From Hymenobacter daecheongensis DSM 21074 (lineage in GTDB: Bacteria; Bacteroidota; Bacteroidia; Cytophagales; Hymenobacteraceae): a stretch of 64,000 bases of DNA. The stretch spans positions 372,001-436,000 of the forward strand of contig NZ_FQYN01000002.1 of the NCBI RefSeq assembly GCF_900141805.1. The letters are read 5' to 3'. Position numbers and translations under genes: made by a program. Below the pieces are notes generated by a model that did not search any database, was not told the DNA's origin, and saw only the letters and a list, made by a program, of their open reading frames with translations. This document shows, one piece after another, positions 26,780 through 34,982 of this stretch (position 1 is the stretch's first letter; every line of letters starts with the position of its first letter).

Positions 26780-27978
26780 GATTTTTCCCAAACTCTATCC
26801 TTGGCCGTAGCGTCGAACACGTGCTGCATGATGGCCTGCTCCGTGGCATCGTAGGCCAGCTGGCGGCGGGCCATTACGCGCTCCGCTACTTCGGTCACTT
26901 TCGGCAGCTTGAAGGTTTCGAAGCCGGCCGCGCCGCCCCAGCTGAACGACGGGATGAACGTGCGCGGAAAACCGGCCCCGAAGATATTGGCCCCCACGCC
27001 CACCACCGTGCCGGTATTGAACATGGTGTTGATGCCGCACTTGCTGTGGTCGCCCAGCATCAGGCCGCAGAACTGCTGGCCGGTGCTCACGAAGCGGCCT
27101 TTGGCGTGGCTCCAGATTTTGACCGGCGCGTAGTTGTTCTTCAGGTTCGAGGTGTTCGTGTCGGCTCCCAGGTTGCACCACTCCCCAATGACGGAGTTGC
27201 CCAAGTAGCCGTCGTGGCCCTTGTTGGCGTAGCCCAGAAAGATGCTGTTGCCCACTTCGCCGCCCACTTTGCTGAACGGCCCCACGGTGTTGTCGCCGCG
27301 CATTTTGGCCCCGGCATTGATGTGCGAGCCTTCGCACAGCGCCAACGGGCCTTTAATGATGGCTCCCTCGTGCACCTGCGAGTTTTTACCCAGATAAATC
27401 GGGCCGTCCTCGGCGTTGAGAATAGCCGCCCGAATCTTCACGCCGGGCTCGATGAAGATGTTTTCCGTGGCATACACGATGGTGTGGGCATCGCCGATGG
27501 GCGCCGACTGCCGACCGCGGGTGAGCAAGTCGAAGTCGCGGCGGATTTCGGCGCCGTTGCGCAGAAACAGGTGCCACAGCTCGCTGATGACCGTGACCGG
27601 CTCGGCCACTTGCCGGGTGTCGGCGAGGCCATCCTGAATCAGCTCGGCCACGTTGGCGGCGTCGGCCAGGTGGGCCGCTACCAGCAGTTCGCCATCCAGC
27701 AGCGCCTCGCCGGGCCGCAGGGCCTGTACCTGCCGGGTTAGCACCTCATCGGGGCACACGGCTCCGTTGATGACCAGGGCCGGCCCCGCTACGTTGCCCG
27801 CCGGATATTTGGCCTGCAGATACTGCTCCGTGAGGTAATGCACGTCTGCGCCGAGGCGATGCTGCCACTTTTCAGCAATAGTGAGAATGCCGCACCGTAG
27901 CGCCGCCACGGGCCGCGTGAAGGTAAAGGGCAGCAGATTGGGCCGGATGGCCGGGTCGTCGAAGAGCAGAACGGTCAT
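26761..27978 (-). CDS. GlmU-like sugar nucleotidyltransferase with left-handed beta-helix
   Basis: 405 residues. The N-terminal part (LLFDDPAIRPNLLPFTFTRPVAALRCGILTI, in two stretches) is the Bacteroidota version of a GlmU-like pyrophosphorylase fold. The C-terminal half is a hexapeptide-repeat beta-helix (EGAIIKGPLALCEGSHINAG and following). Bacteroidota annotate this as a putative sugar nucleotidyl transferase; the sugar is unknown. The start at MTVLLFDD (27978) is chosen because the 45 upstream codons overlap non-coding sequence. Its final residues (SISNEQ) are encoded by an intergenic repeat arm. Confidence 0.88.
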   Translation of the reverse strand: MTVLLFDDPAIRPNLLPFTFTRPVAALRCGILTIAEKWQHRLGADVHYLTEQYLQAKYPAGNVAGPALVINGAVCPDEVLTRQVQALRPGEALLDGELLVAAHLADAANVAELIQDGLADTRQVAEPVTVISELWHLFLRNGAEIRRDFDLLTRGRQSAPIGDAHTIVYATENIFIEPGVKIRAAILNAEDGPIYLGKNSQVHEGAIIKGPLALCEGSHINAGAKMRGDNTVGPFSKVGGEVGNSIFLGYANKGHDGYLGNSVIGEWCNLGADTNTSNLKNNYAPVKIWSHAKGRFVSTGQQFCGLMLGDHSKCGINTMFNTGTVVGVGANIFGAGFPRTFIPSFSWGGAAGFETFKLPKVTEVAERVMARRQLAYDATEQAIMQHVFDATAKDRVWEKSISNEQ

Positions 27979-28110
27979 AAGGAAGGCTGGGCGCGAGTGC
28001 CGTTGGCGTTGGAGAAAACAGGCGGGCTGGGGTAGCCAGTATACCTGCGGCCGCGAAGTTACCTTGGCAGGCCTTGGCGGCCGAAAAAAATTATTGCGGC
28101 CGACTGAATC

Positions 28111-28155
28111 CACTTAAAAAGCAAAAGCTCCTTCCGGGGCGGAAAGGAGCTTTGC
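28111..28155 (-). terminator. Terminator after rpmE2
   Basis: A near-perfect 15-base stem (GCAAAGCTCCTTTCC type) followed on the minus strand by TTTTT. Confidence 0.8.
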
Positions 28156-28189
28156 CTGAATTGGAAAGCTGAAAGCCAGTGGCTTACAA

Positions 28190-28435
28190 CTATTTTTTCT
28201 GGTAGCGGGTGCGGAACTTCTCCACGCGGCCGGCGGTGTCGAGCAACACGTTTTTGCCTGTGTAGAAGGGGTGCGACTTGCTGCTAACTTCCACCTTGAT
28301 GACAGGATAGGTCTTGCCGTCCTCCATGGTGATGGTTTCGCTGGAGGTCATCGTGGAGCGAGTGATGAATTTGAAGTCGCTGGACGAATCCTGGAACACA
28401 ACTTCGCGGTACTCGGGGTGGATGTCTTTTTTCAT
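28190..28435 (-). CDS. rpmE2: 50S ribosomal protein L31 type B
   Basis: An 81-residue ribosomal protein beginning [14 protein letters not shown] and containing [10 protein letters not shown]. It lacks the CxxC zinc motif of the standard form, which identifies type B, the zinc-independent form. A good promoter lies 50 bases upstream and a terminator follows. In some bacteria type B L31 is induced on zinc starvation; no zinc-regulator site was recognised here. Confidence 0.97.
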   Translation of the reverse strand: MKKDIHPEYREVVFQDSSSDFKFITRSTMTSSETITMEDGKTYPVIKVEVSSKSHPFYTGKNVLLDTAGRVEKFRTRYQKK

Positions 28436-28485
28436 GATCGGGGAGTTAAAACCTGCGGGCCCTGCCGATTTTGCGGAAGGGACTG

Positions 28486-28515
28486 CAAAAGTACACGTTA
28501 GCTGCGGATTTCAAA
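28486..28515 (-). promoter_or_regulatory. Promoter for rpmE2 (TTTG and TACTTTTG)
   Basis: Minus strand -7 box TACTTTTG (28486-28493) with a -33 TTTG at 28512-28515, 18 bases apart. Confidence 0.65.
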
Positions 28516-28575
28516 AACCTGAGCGCGTCTTTTCCAGATTTATGCGCGCTGCTAGTACGGCCAGGGAAAATTGTT

Positions 28576-28583
28576 TAGTTTTG
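28576..28583 (+). promoter_or_regulatory. -7 box (TAGTTTTG)
   Basis: Exact TAnnTTTG in an AT-rich stretch, 47 bases before the gene at 28631. No clear -33 element. Confidence 0.5.
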
Positions 28584-28630
28584 GTTCTTGTTTTTTACTA
28601 ATTAGTTATTCGTTTTTATCCTCCCCACTG

Positions 28631-29041
28631 ATGGTCCGGAAGACTTCGCTTGCCGCCGTATTGCTACTGTTGCTGGGGGTTTCCCTGGCCCTGGGCGCTA
28701 CCATCACGCTCTTCCAGGCCAGCTTCGACGGCACCAACGTGCGCGTAGATTGGGAAGTGACCAACGAGGCCGGCGTCGACAGCTACGAAATCTGGCGCAA
28801 GGCCAACAACGAGCCTTCCTTCGGCCGCCTCACCACCGTGGCCCCCACCGCCCAGCGCCGCTACCAGTTCCTGGATACCAACGTGTACCGCGGAGTGGCG
28901 GGCACCACCAGCGGCGGCCCGTTCACCTACCGCCTCACCGTGCGCACCACCACCGGCGACCAGAACTACACCACCGTACTGAACCCCACGCCTAGCGCCG
29001 TACAGCGCTCCTGGGGCAGCATTAAGTCGATGTTTCGCTAG
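28631..29041 (+). CDS. Secreted small fibronectin III-like protein
   Basis: A 136-residue protein with a signal segment (SLAAVLLLLLGVSLALG) and one beta-sandwich with fibronectin III-like strands (DGTNVRVDWEVTNEAGVDSY, then FTYRLTVRT). Such folds are frequent as adhesion or scaffold modules in exported proteins of this phylum. No T9SS C-terminal sorting domain is visible. The start at 28631 gives the signal peptide; the longer reading from 28571 overlaps the promoter. An inverted repeat begins two bases after its stop. Confidence 0.75.
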   Translation: MVRKTSLAAVLLLLLGVSLALGATITLFQASFDGTNVRVDWEVTNEAGVDSYEIWRKANNEPSFGRLTTVAPTAQRRYQFLDTNVYRGVAGTTSGGPFTYRLTVRTTTGDQNYTTVLNPTPSAVQRSWGSIKSMFR

Positions 29042-29042
29042 G

Positions 29043-29146
29043 TGGTGAAATAGTGAGATGGTGAAATAGTGAGTTTGATGTTCAACTTGCGCCACTAACG
29101 CCACCAGAACAAAAACTCACCATTTCACCATCTCACTATTTCACCA
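29043..29146. repeat. Inverted intergenic repeat (GTGAAATAGTGAGATG family)
   Basis: Two 33-base arms (29043-29075 and 29114-29146) are inverted copies with a single difference. They fill the gap between two rightward genes. The right arm ends one base before the rdgB start codon, so it occupies the whole translation-initiation leader. Confidence 0.88.
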
Positions 29147-29147
29147 T

Positions 29148-29732
29148 ATGCGCCTCTGTTTTGCTACTAATAATGAGCACAAGCTGACCGAAGTGCGGGC
29201 GCTGCTGCCGGCTTCCATTGAACTGGTGAGCCTGCGCGACATTGGCTGCTACGAAGAGCTGCCCGAAACCCGGGACACGCTGGCCGGCAACGCCCGGCAG
29301 AAGGCCGAATACGTGTGGGAGCACTACCACACGGCCTGTTTTGCCGACGATACCGGCTTGGAAGTGACGGCCCTGCACGGCGAGCCGGGCGTGTATTCGG
29401 CGCGGTATGCCGGCCCCCAGCGCTCGGCCGCCGACAACGTGCAGAAGCTCCTGCGCGAGCTACGCGGGGCCTCCGACCGCAGCGCCCAGTTCCGCACCGT
29501 GGTGGCGCTGGTGCTCCCCTCCGGCGCGTGGCACGAGTTCGATGGCGCAGTGGAGGGCCGCATCACGGAGGAGCCGCGCGGCGCCGACGGCTTTGGCTAC
29601 GACCCCATATTTGAGCCCGCCGGCCACGCCGAAACATTTGCCCAGATGCCCCTGAGCCGGAAAAACACGATGAGCCACCGGGCGCGGGCGGTGGAGCAGC
29701 TGGTGACGTTTTTGCAGGAAACGGAGAAGTAA
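29148..29732 (+). CDS. rdgB: Non-canonical purine NTP pyrophosphatase (RdgB/HAM1)
   Basis: 194 residues. It hydrolyses dITP, XTP and related damaged nucleotides to monophosphates. Family signatures are FATNNEHKLTEV at the start, FADDTGLEVTALHGEPGVYSAR (in two stretches), GADGFGYDPIF and the SHR motif in MSHRARAV. The leader is entirely an intergenic repeat arm. The uridine kinase gene follows with its own promoter box. Confidence 0.96.
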   Translation: MRLCFATNNEHKLTEVRALLPASIELVSLRDIGCYEELPETRDTLAGNARQKAEYVWEHYHTACFADDTGLEVTALHGEPGVYSARYAGPQRSAADNVQKLLRELRGASDRSAQFRTVVALVLPSGAWHEFDGAVEGRITEEPRGADGFGYDPIFEPAGHAETFAQMPLSRKNTMSHRARAVEQLVTFLQETEK

Positions 29733-29798
29733 GCGCCGCTTTGCGGGGAATATTACGGCAATATTACCCTGGAGCACTTTACGCAGCGGGCATTTGCT

Positions 29799-29806
29799 TA
29801 CTTTTG
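29799..29806 (+). promoter_or_regulatory. -7 box (TACTTTTG) for uridine kinase
   Basis: Exact TAnnTTTG, 39 bases before the chosen start codon. A partial -33 candidate (TTTA) lies 17 bases upstream. Confidence 0.5.
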
Positions 29807-29845
29807 CACGGTTGGCCCCGCCGGTACGGGCCACTTCCCCACCCC

Positions 29846-30475
29846 ATGCAACACCCTTTCATCGTCGGTATTACGGGCGGCAGCGCTTCGGGCAAAACCA
29901 CGTTTTTGCGCCGCCTGCTGGCCTCGTTTCCCGAAGAAGACATCTGTCTGATTTCGCAGGACAACTATTACCACCCGCGCGAAAATCAGTTTATCGACCT
30001 GAACGGCGTCACCAACTTCGACCTGCCCTCGTCGATCGACTCGGCCTCCTACGCGGCTGATGTGCTGCAGATCAGCCAGGGCCGCGAGGTGCGCCGCCCC
30101 GAGTACACGTTCAACAACCCGAACGTGGTGCCCAAGGAGCTGGTGTTCCGGCCCGCCCCGATTGTGGTAGTGGAAGGTATTTTCGTGTTTTACTTCGAGG
30201 AAGTGGCCAAGCTGCTCGACCTGAAGGTGTACATCGATGCCCAGGAACATGTGAAACTGCAGCGCCGCATCGTGCGCGACCGGGACGAGCGGGGCTACGA
30301 CCTGGAAGACGTGCTCTACCGCTACACTAACCACGTGGCCCCGACCTACGAAAAATACATTCAGCCCTTCAAACAGGACGCGGACATTATCATCCCCAAC
30401 AACCGGCATTTTGATAAGGGTCTGGAAGTGTTGGTAGGCTTCCTGCAAGGCAAAATAGCTCCCGCCCGCAAATAG
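29846..30475 (+). CDS. udk: Uridine kinase
   Basis: A 209-residue kinase that phosphorylates uridine and cytidine in pyrimidine salvage. The P-loop is GITGGSASGKTTF. Further signatures are SQDNYYHPR, FDLPSSID, VVEGIFVFY and RRIVRDRDERG. The start MQHPFIVGI (29846) is selected since it immediately precedes the P-loop strand; a longer reading from 29741 would run over the -7 box. Single-gene unit ended by a terminator at 30494. Confidence 0.95.
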   Translation: MQHPFIVGITGGSASGKTTFLRRLLASFPEEDICLISQDNYYHPRENQFIDLNGVTNFDLPSSIDSASYAADVLQISQGREVRRPEYTFNNPNVVPKELVFRPAPIVVVEGIFVFYFEEVAKLLDLKVYIDAQEHVKLQRRIVRDRDERGYDLEDVLYRYTNHVAPTYEKYIQPFKQDADIIIPNNRHFDKGLEVLVGFLQGKIAPARK

Positions 30476-30493
30476 CCCGGCTTCCCCCTTTTC

Positions 30494-30538
30494 AATTGCC
30501 CTGGTGCGCTCCGCTTTGCGGAGAATGCCGGGGCAATT
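30494..30538 (+). terminator. Terminator after uridine kinase
   Basis: A two-part stem: outer AATTGCCCTGG with CCGGGGCAATT, inner CTCCGC with its complement. It is followed by TTTT. Confidence 0.82.
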
Positions 30539-30584
30539 TTCGTTTCCGGCCCGCCGCTCTGGTTGGAAATGGCCAGCGTACAGC

Positions 30585-30611
30585 GTAGCGCGAAAATCTG
30601 TTTCGCGCTAC
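30585..30611. repeat. Short perfect hairpin (GTAGCGCGAAA)
   Basis: An 11-bp perfect inverted repeat with a five-base loop, between the terminator and the next promoter. No T-run follows, so it is more likely a small repeat element or regulatory hairpin than a terminator. Confidence 0.6.
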
Positions 30612-30671
30612 AGCTCAGCGAACAAAAAGGCCCGGCAGTCGGCCGTTGGTGGGCCGAATACCTGGCGGGCG

Positions 30672-30702
30672 TTGCGGCGGCCGGCTGCTTTGGCTATATT
30701 TG
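30672..30702 (+). promoter_or_regulatory. Promoter (TTG and TATATTTG, 20-base spacer)
   Basis: -33 TTG at 30672-30674 and an exact -7 TATATTTG at 30695-30702 with a 20-base spacer, 18 bases before the ATG of the next gene. Confidence 0.7.
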
Positions 30703-30720
30703 TCACCATTGCCGCCCCCG

Positions 30721-31086
30721 ATGTCCGCTTTCATCACCTCATTTTTCCCTCGCCTGCGCTTCACGCTGCTCACAGCCACGCTGCTGTTTGTGCTGTCGTT
30801 GAACCACCAGGCCGTGGCTACCTTCCGGCTGCCGGTGGGTAAGGCTACGCACGTGGGCAACGGCCCGAAAGGGGCCGTGGTGAAGCAGAAAGTGACGTTT
30901 GAAGCTACCACGGCGCTGGCCGGCTGGCTGGCTCCGGCCCTGCAGGCGTGGCTGCCCGCCCCGGCGCTGCCCACATGGCTGGGTCAGAAACTGCAACCCT
31001 CCGTGCTGCGCCCCCGGCCCAGCGCGGTTCCCGATTTATTTCGTGCCCGCTTGCTGCTCGCGGCCCTCTCGCCGCAGGCTCCCTAA
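30721..31086 (+). CDS. Hypothetical exported or membrane protein
   Basis: 121 residues with an N-terminal hydrophobic segment (FTLLTATLLFVLSLNHQ) that could be a signal peptide or an anchor. The remainder is Ala/Leu/Pro-rich (ALAGWLAPALQAWLPAPALP), with a short KQKVTFEATT segment. No family recognised. A good promoter immediately upstream argues for a real gene. It lies 120 bases before secDF and could be cotranscribed with it. Confidence 0.62.
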   Translation: MSAFITSFFPRLRFTLLTATLLFVLSLNHQAVATFRLPVGKATHVGNGPKGAVVKQKVTFEATTALAGWLAPALQAWLPAPALPTWLGQKLQPSVLRPRPSAVPDLFRARLLLAALSPQAP

Positions 31087-31206
31087 GCGTTTCGTTGGCG
31101 GTGCCATCCGCTAAGTCCGCCGTGCGCCGCACTAGCAGCGCAGCACGGGCGGCCGGGTGGCCAGGTGTGGCTTGCAATTTTCCCGAATACACTTTTCTTT
31201 TTTTCA

Positions 31207-34200
31207 ATGCGTAATAAAGGACTTATTATCGCCCTCACCCTCATTGTGACGGTGTTGTGCATTTACTTCCTGTCGTTCACTATGGTGTCGCGGCGGGTAC
31301 AGAAGCAGGCGGTGGACTATGCCACCCGCAACGGCCAAACCGACCAGCCCAAGCGCCAGCACTACCTGGACTCGGTGTGGCGCGCCCCGGTTATTAACGT
31401 GCTGGGCGTGGATTACACTTATAAAGATGTGCGCCAGAGCGAGCTGGGCCTTGGCCTCGATTTGAAGGGCGGCATGCATGTGACGCTAGAAGTTTCGCCG
31501 GTGGAAATCGTGCGGGCCATGTCCGGCAACTCCAAGGACGTGAACTTCAACAAAGCCCTGACTCAGGCCCAGGAGCTGCAGAAAACCAACGCTTCGACCC
31601 CGTTCACGGCCCTGTTTGCCCAGGCCTACCGCGACATTGCGCCCAACGACAAGCTGGCCCGCATTTTTGCTAACACTACCAATAAGAGCCGCGGCATCGA
31701 CATCAACTCGACCAACGAGAAGGTGATTGCCGCCATTGATAAGGAAGAGGAAGAAGCCATTGAGCGCTCCTTCAACATCCTGCGCACCCGCGTGGATAAG
31801 TTTGGCGTGAACCAGCCCAACATCCAGCGCGTGAAGGGCACCGGCCGCATTCAGATCGAATTGCCCGGTGTAGACAACCCCGAGCGGATTCGCAAATTGC
31901 TGCAGGGCCAGGCTAAGCTGGAGTTCTGGGAAGTATGGCGCCAGGATGAGTTCGGCCCGTATTTCAACCAACTGAACGAAGTGTTGACCGCTAAGGAAGC
32001 CGCCGAAAAGCTGAACGGCACCGCCGCCAAGCCCGCCGCTGCTACCACCGACACCACCGCCACGGCCGCCGCTGCCACCCCCGGCGACTCGACCTCGCTG
32101 GCCAGCCAGCTGGCTAAGAAAAACGCCAAGACGACCGCCAAAGCCGATTCGGCTAACCCCGCGCAGCAGAGCAGCCTGTTGGCCAAGCTCTTCACCATGC
32201 CCGGCGCTTTGGGCTCGAACGTGCGCGACACGGCCCGCGTGAACAACCTGATGAAGAGCCCCGAAGTGCGGGCCGTATTGCCGCCGAACCTGACCTTCCT
32301 GTGGGGCGTGAAGCCCGACCTGATTGAGGGCCAGGAGTATCTGCAGCTCTACGCCATTCGCAAAACCCGCGAGGCCGTGGCCCCGCTGGGCGGCGAAGTG
32401 GTGGCTGATGCCCGTCAGGACTACGACCAGGGCGGCCGCCCCGAGGTGAGCATGCAGATGAATCCCAGTGGGGGCAGCAAGTGGCAGAAGCTGACCGCCG
32501 CCAACATCGGCCGGCAGGTAGCCATTGTGCTTGATGACTACGTGTACTCGGCCCCCGTGGTGCAGGCCGAAATTGCCGGGGGCAACTCCAGCATCTCGGG
32601 TAATTTCACCATTGAGGAAGCTCAGGATTTGAGCAACGTGCTGAAAGCCGGTAAGCTCCCCGCTCCTACCCGCATCGTGGAAGAAGCGGTGGTAGGTCCG
32701 TCGCTGGGTCAGGAAGCCATCAACCAGGGCTTGTATTCGTCCTTGGCTGGCTTGCTGATTATTATGGTGTTTATGGCCATCTACTATGGTAAAGCTGGTC
32801 TGGTGGCCGATCTGGCCCTGCTGTTCAACGGCTTCCTGATTCTGGGCGTGCTGGCACAGTTCGGCACGGCCCTCACGCTGCCCGGCATTGCCGGTCTGGT
32901 GCTCATCTTCGGCATGGCCGTCGATGCCAACGTGCTGATTTTTGAGCGCATCCGGGAAGAATTGAACCACGGCCTGGCCGTGAAGGATGCCATCAACAAA
33001 GGCTACGCCCGCGCTTTCTCGGCCATCTTCGACTCGAACGTGACCACCATGCTAATTGCCGTGATTCTGGGCTTCTTCGGCACGGGTCCGGTGCAGAACT
33101 TCGCCATCACCCTCGGTATCGGCGTGCTCACCTCGTTCCTGTCGGCCGTGTATGTGTCGCGCATCATCATCGAGTGGCTCACCCGCGGCAAAGACACCAC
33201 GAGCATCTCGTTCAGCACCCCGCTCTCGCGCAACCTGTTCCAGAACGTGAACTTCGACATCGTGGGCAAGCGCAAGATTGCCTACGCCGTTTCAACCATC
33301 ATCATCGTCACCGGCTTTGTGCTGATGGCCGTGCAGGGCGGCCCGAACCTGGGCGTTGACTTCCGCGGCGGCCGCAGCTACGTGGTCGATTTCAGCAAGC
33401 CCGAAGTGGCTTCTGACGTGAAAGAGGCCCTGGCCAAGGACTTCCAGGGCGCGGGCACGGAGGTGAAAACCTTCGGCGCGGAAAACCGCCTGCGCATCAC
33501 CACCAGCTACCTGGCCAACGACGAAAGCACCGCCGCCGACACGAAAGTGCAGGAAGCCCTGCTCAACGGCCTAAAGAAGTACGGTGCCGACAATCCGAAG
33601 ATTCAGAGCACCTCGAAAGTGGGCGCTACTATTGCCGACGACATCAAGAAAACCTCGGTGCTGAGCCTGGCGCTCACCCTGCTGGGTATCTTCGTGTACG
33701 TACTGTTCCGCTTCGAGAAGTGGCAGTATTCGATGGCCGCCGTTATTGCCCTCTTCCACGATGCGCTGCTGGTAATTGCGGCTTATCCGATTGCCCGCCT
33801 GTTTGGCCTGAACTACGAGATGGACCAGATTTTCGTGGCTGCCGTGCTCACCATCATCGGCTTCTCGATGAACGACACCGTGGTGATTTATGACCGGATT
33901 CGGGAATACCTGCGGGAGAATCCTCACCTGACGTTTGCGCAGGTGGTGAATCCGGCCCTGAACAGCACCTTCTCGCGCACCATGATTACGTTCACCACCG
34001 TGTTCCTGGTCGTGCTGGTGCTCTACATCTTCGGTGGCGAAACGCTGCGCTCGTTCTCCTTCGCCATGATTGTGGGCGTGATTTTCGGCACGTACTCGTC
34101 GCTGTTCATCGCTACGCCGATCATTCTGGACACCTACGGCCGCAAGGAAGCCCGCGAGCGGGGCACCACGGCTACCACCGACCTCACCGGCACCGACGCG

Positions 34201-34227
34201 CCCAAGCTGTCGACGACGGTGCATTAA
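31207..34227 (+). CDS. secDF: Fused protein translocase subunit SecDF
   Basis: A 1,006-residue inner-membrane protein that uses the proton gradient to pull preproteins out of SecYEG. SecD and SecF are fused, as in many Bacteroidota. The SecD half has LGLDLKGGMHVTLEV, a large periplasmic domain with an Ala/Thr-rich insert (about 275-320), and AVDANVLIFERIREEL. The SecF half begins near residue 675 with NFDIVGKR and has LGVDFRGGRSY and MNDTVVIYDRIRE. About 12 membrane helices. The start MRNKGLII (31207) is the usual one. A strong terminator follows. Confidence 0.97.
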   Translation: MRNKGLIIALTLIVTVLCIYFLSFTMVSRRVQKQAVDYATRNGQTDQPKRQHYLDSVWRAPVINVLGVDYTYKDVRQSELGLGLDLKGGMHVTLEVSPVEIVRAMSGNSKDVNFNKALTQAQELQKTNASTPFTALFAQAYRDIAPNDKLARIFANTTNKSRGIDINSTNEKVIAAIDKEEEEAIERSFNILRTRVDKFGVNQPNIQRVKGTGRIQIELPGVDNPERIRKLLQGQAKLEFWEVWRQDEFGPYFNQLNEVLTAKEAAEKLNGTAAKPAAATTDTTATAAAATPGDSTSLASQLAKKNAKTTAKADSANPAQQSSLLAKLFTMPGALGSNVRDTARVNNLMKSPEVRAVLPPNLTFLWGVKPDLIEGQEYLQLYAIRKTREAVAPLGGEVVADARQDYDQGGRPEVSMQMNPSGGSKWQKLTAANIGRQVAIVLDDYVYSAPVVQAEIAGGNSSISGNFTIEEAQDLSNVLKAGKLPAPTRIVEEAVVGPSLGQEAINQGLYSSLAGLLIIMVFMAIYYGKAGLVADLALLFNGFLILGVLAQFGTALTLPGIAGLVLIFGMAVDANVLIFERIREELNHGLAVKDAINKGYARAFSAIFDSNVTTMLIAVILGFFGTGPVQNFAITLGIGVLTSFLSAVYVSRIIIEWLTRGKDTTSISFSTPLSRNLFQNVNFDIVGKRKIAYAVSTIIIVTGFVLMAVQGGPNLGVDFRGGRSYVVDFSKPEVASDVKEALAKDFQGAGTEVKTFGAENRLRITTSYLANDESTAADTKVQEALLNGLKKYGADNPKIQSTSKVGATIADDIKKTSVLSLALTLLGIFVYVLFRFEKWQYSMAAVIALFHDALLVIAAYPIARLFGLNYEMDQIFVAAVLTIIGFSMNDTVVIYDRIREYLRENPHLTFAQVVNPALNSTFSRTMITFTTVFLVVLVLYIFGGETLRSFSFAMIVGVIFGTYSSLFIATPIILDTYGRKEARERGTTATTDLTGTDAPKLSTTVH

Positions 34228-34249
34228 GGTTTCTTTTTTCCTGCTTTAA

Positions 34250-34284
34250 AAAGAGCCCGGCCACCATGGCCGGGCTCTTTTTTT
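34250..34284 (+). terminator. Terminator after secDF
   Basis: A 13-bp perfect stem (AAAGAGCCCGGCC) with a five-base loop and a long T-run. Confidence 0.92.
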
Positions 34285-34385
34285 GGTCCGGGCCAGGGGT
34301 TCATGGCGGTTTTACTATCTTTTGTAGGTGGCAAGGCAACCTTTGGGCGGCTGCCTTGCGAGTGCCCCTCCGAAACCCCGCTGCC

Positions 34386-34982
34386 GTGACCCGATCCGAC
34401 CACGACCCTGAGATGCTGACAGCGCTGCTGGCCGGGTGCCGGCAGGCGGAGCGCGGCTGCCAGCGGCGGCTCTACCTGCTGTACTACAGCTTTGCCATGG
34501 GCATTTGTCTGCGCTATACCCACACCCGCGACGAGGCCATGGAAGCCGTGAACGACGGCTTTCTGAAGGTTTTCAGCAGCCTGACGCGCTTCGATATGAC
34601 GCGGCATGAGCTGGCCGGCTCGTTTCGGGGCTGGCTTAAGAAAATTATGATTCATACGGCTATCGACCACTACCGCAGCCAGCAAAAACACCAGCACCAG
34701 GAAGAGCTGAACGACACGGCCTACGCCCGGCTCGACGGCGGCCACACCGCCCTTGACACGCTGGCCTACGACGAGCTGCTGGCCCTGATCCGCCAACTCT
34801 CGCCGGCCTACCGCACCGCCTTCAACCTCTACGTTATCGACGGCTTCACCCACGAAGAAATCAGCCAGCAGCTGGGTATTTCGGTGGGCACTTCCAAATC
34901 GAACCTGTCGAAAGCGCGGGCCCACCTGAAGGAACTCCTTAAAAAAATAAAGCACCATGCATACGCCGGATATGTCGGATGA
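34386..34982 (+). CDS. ECF-type RNA polymerase sigma factor
   Basis: 198 residues with sigma-70 region 2 (ICLRYTHTRDEAMEAVNDGFLKVF) and region 4 with a helix-turn-helix (LIRQLSPAYRTAFNLYVIDG, then HEEISQQLGISVGTSKSNLS). It directs RNA polymerase to a dedicated regulon, presumably envelope-related. A GTG at 34386 is taken as start because it gives a normal N-terminus; upstream codons overlap the terminator. It overlaps the next gene by 26 bases, which makes that product its likely regulator or target. Confidence 0.92.
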   Translation: MTRSDHDPEMLTALLAGCRQAERGCQRRLYLLYYSFAMGICLRYTHTRDEAMEAVNDGFLKVFSSLTRFDMTRHELAGSFRGWLKKIMIHTAIDHYRSQQKHQHQEELNDTAYARLDGGHTALDTLAYDELLALIRQLSPAYRTAFNLYVIDGFTHEEISQQLGISVGTSKSNLSKARAHLKELLKKIKHHAYAGYVG

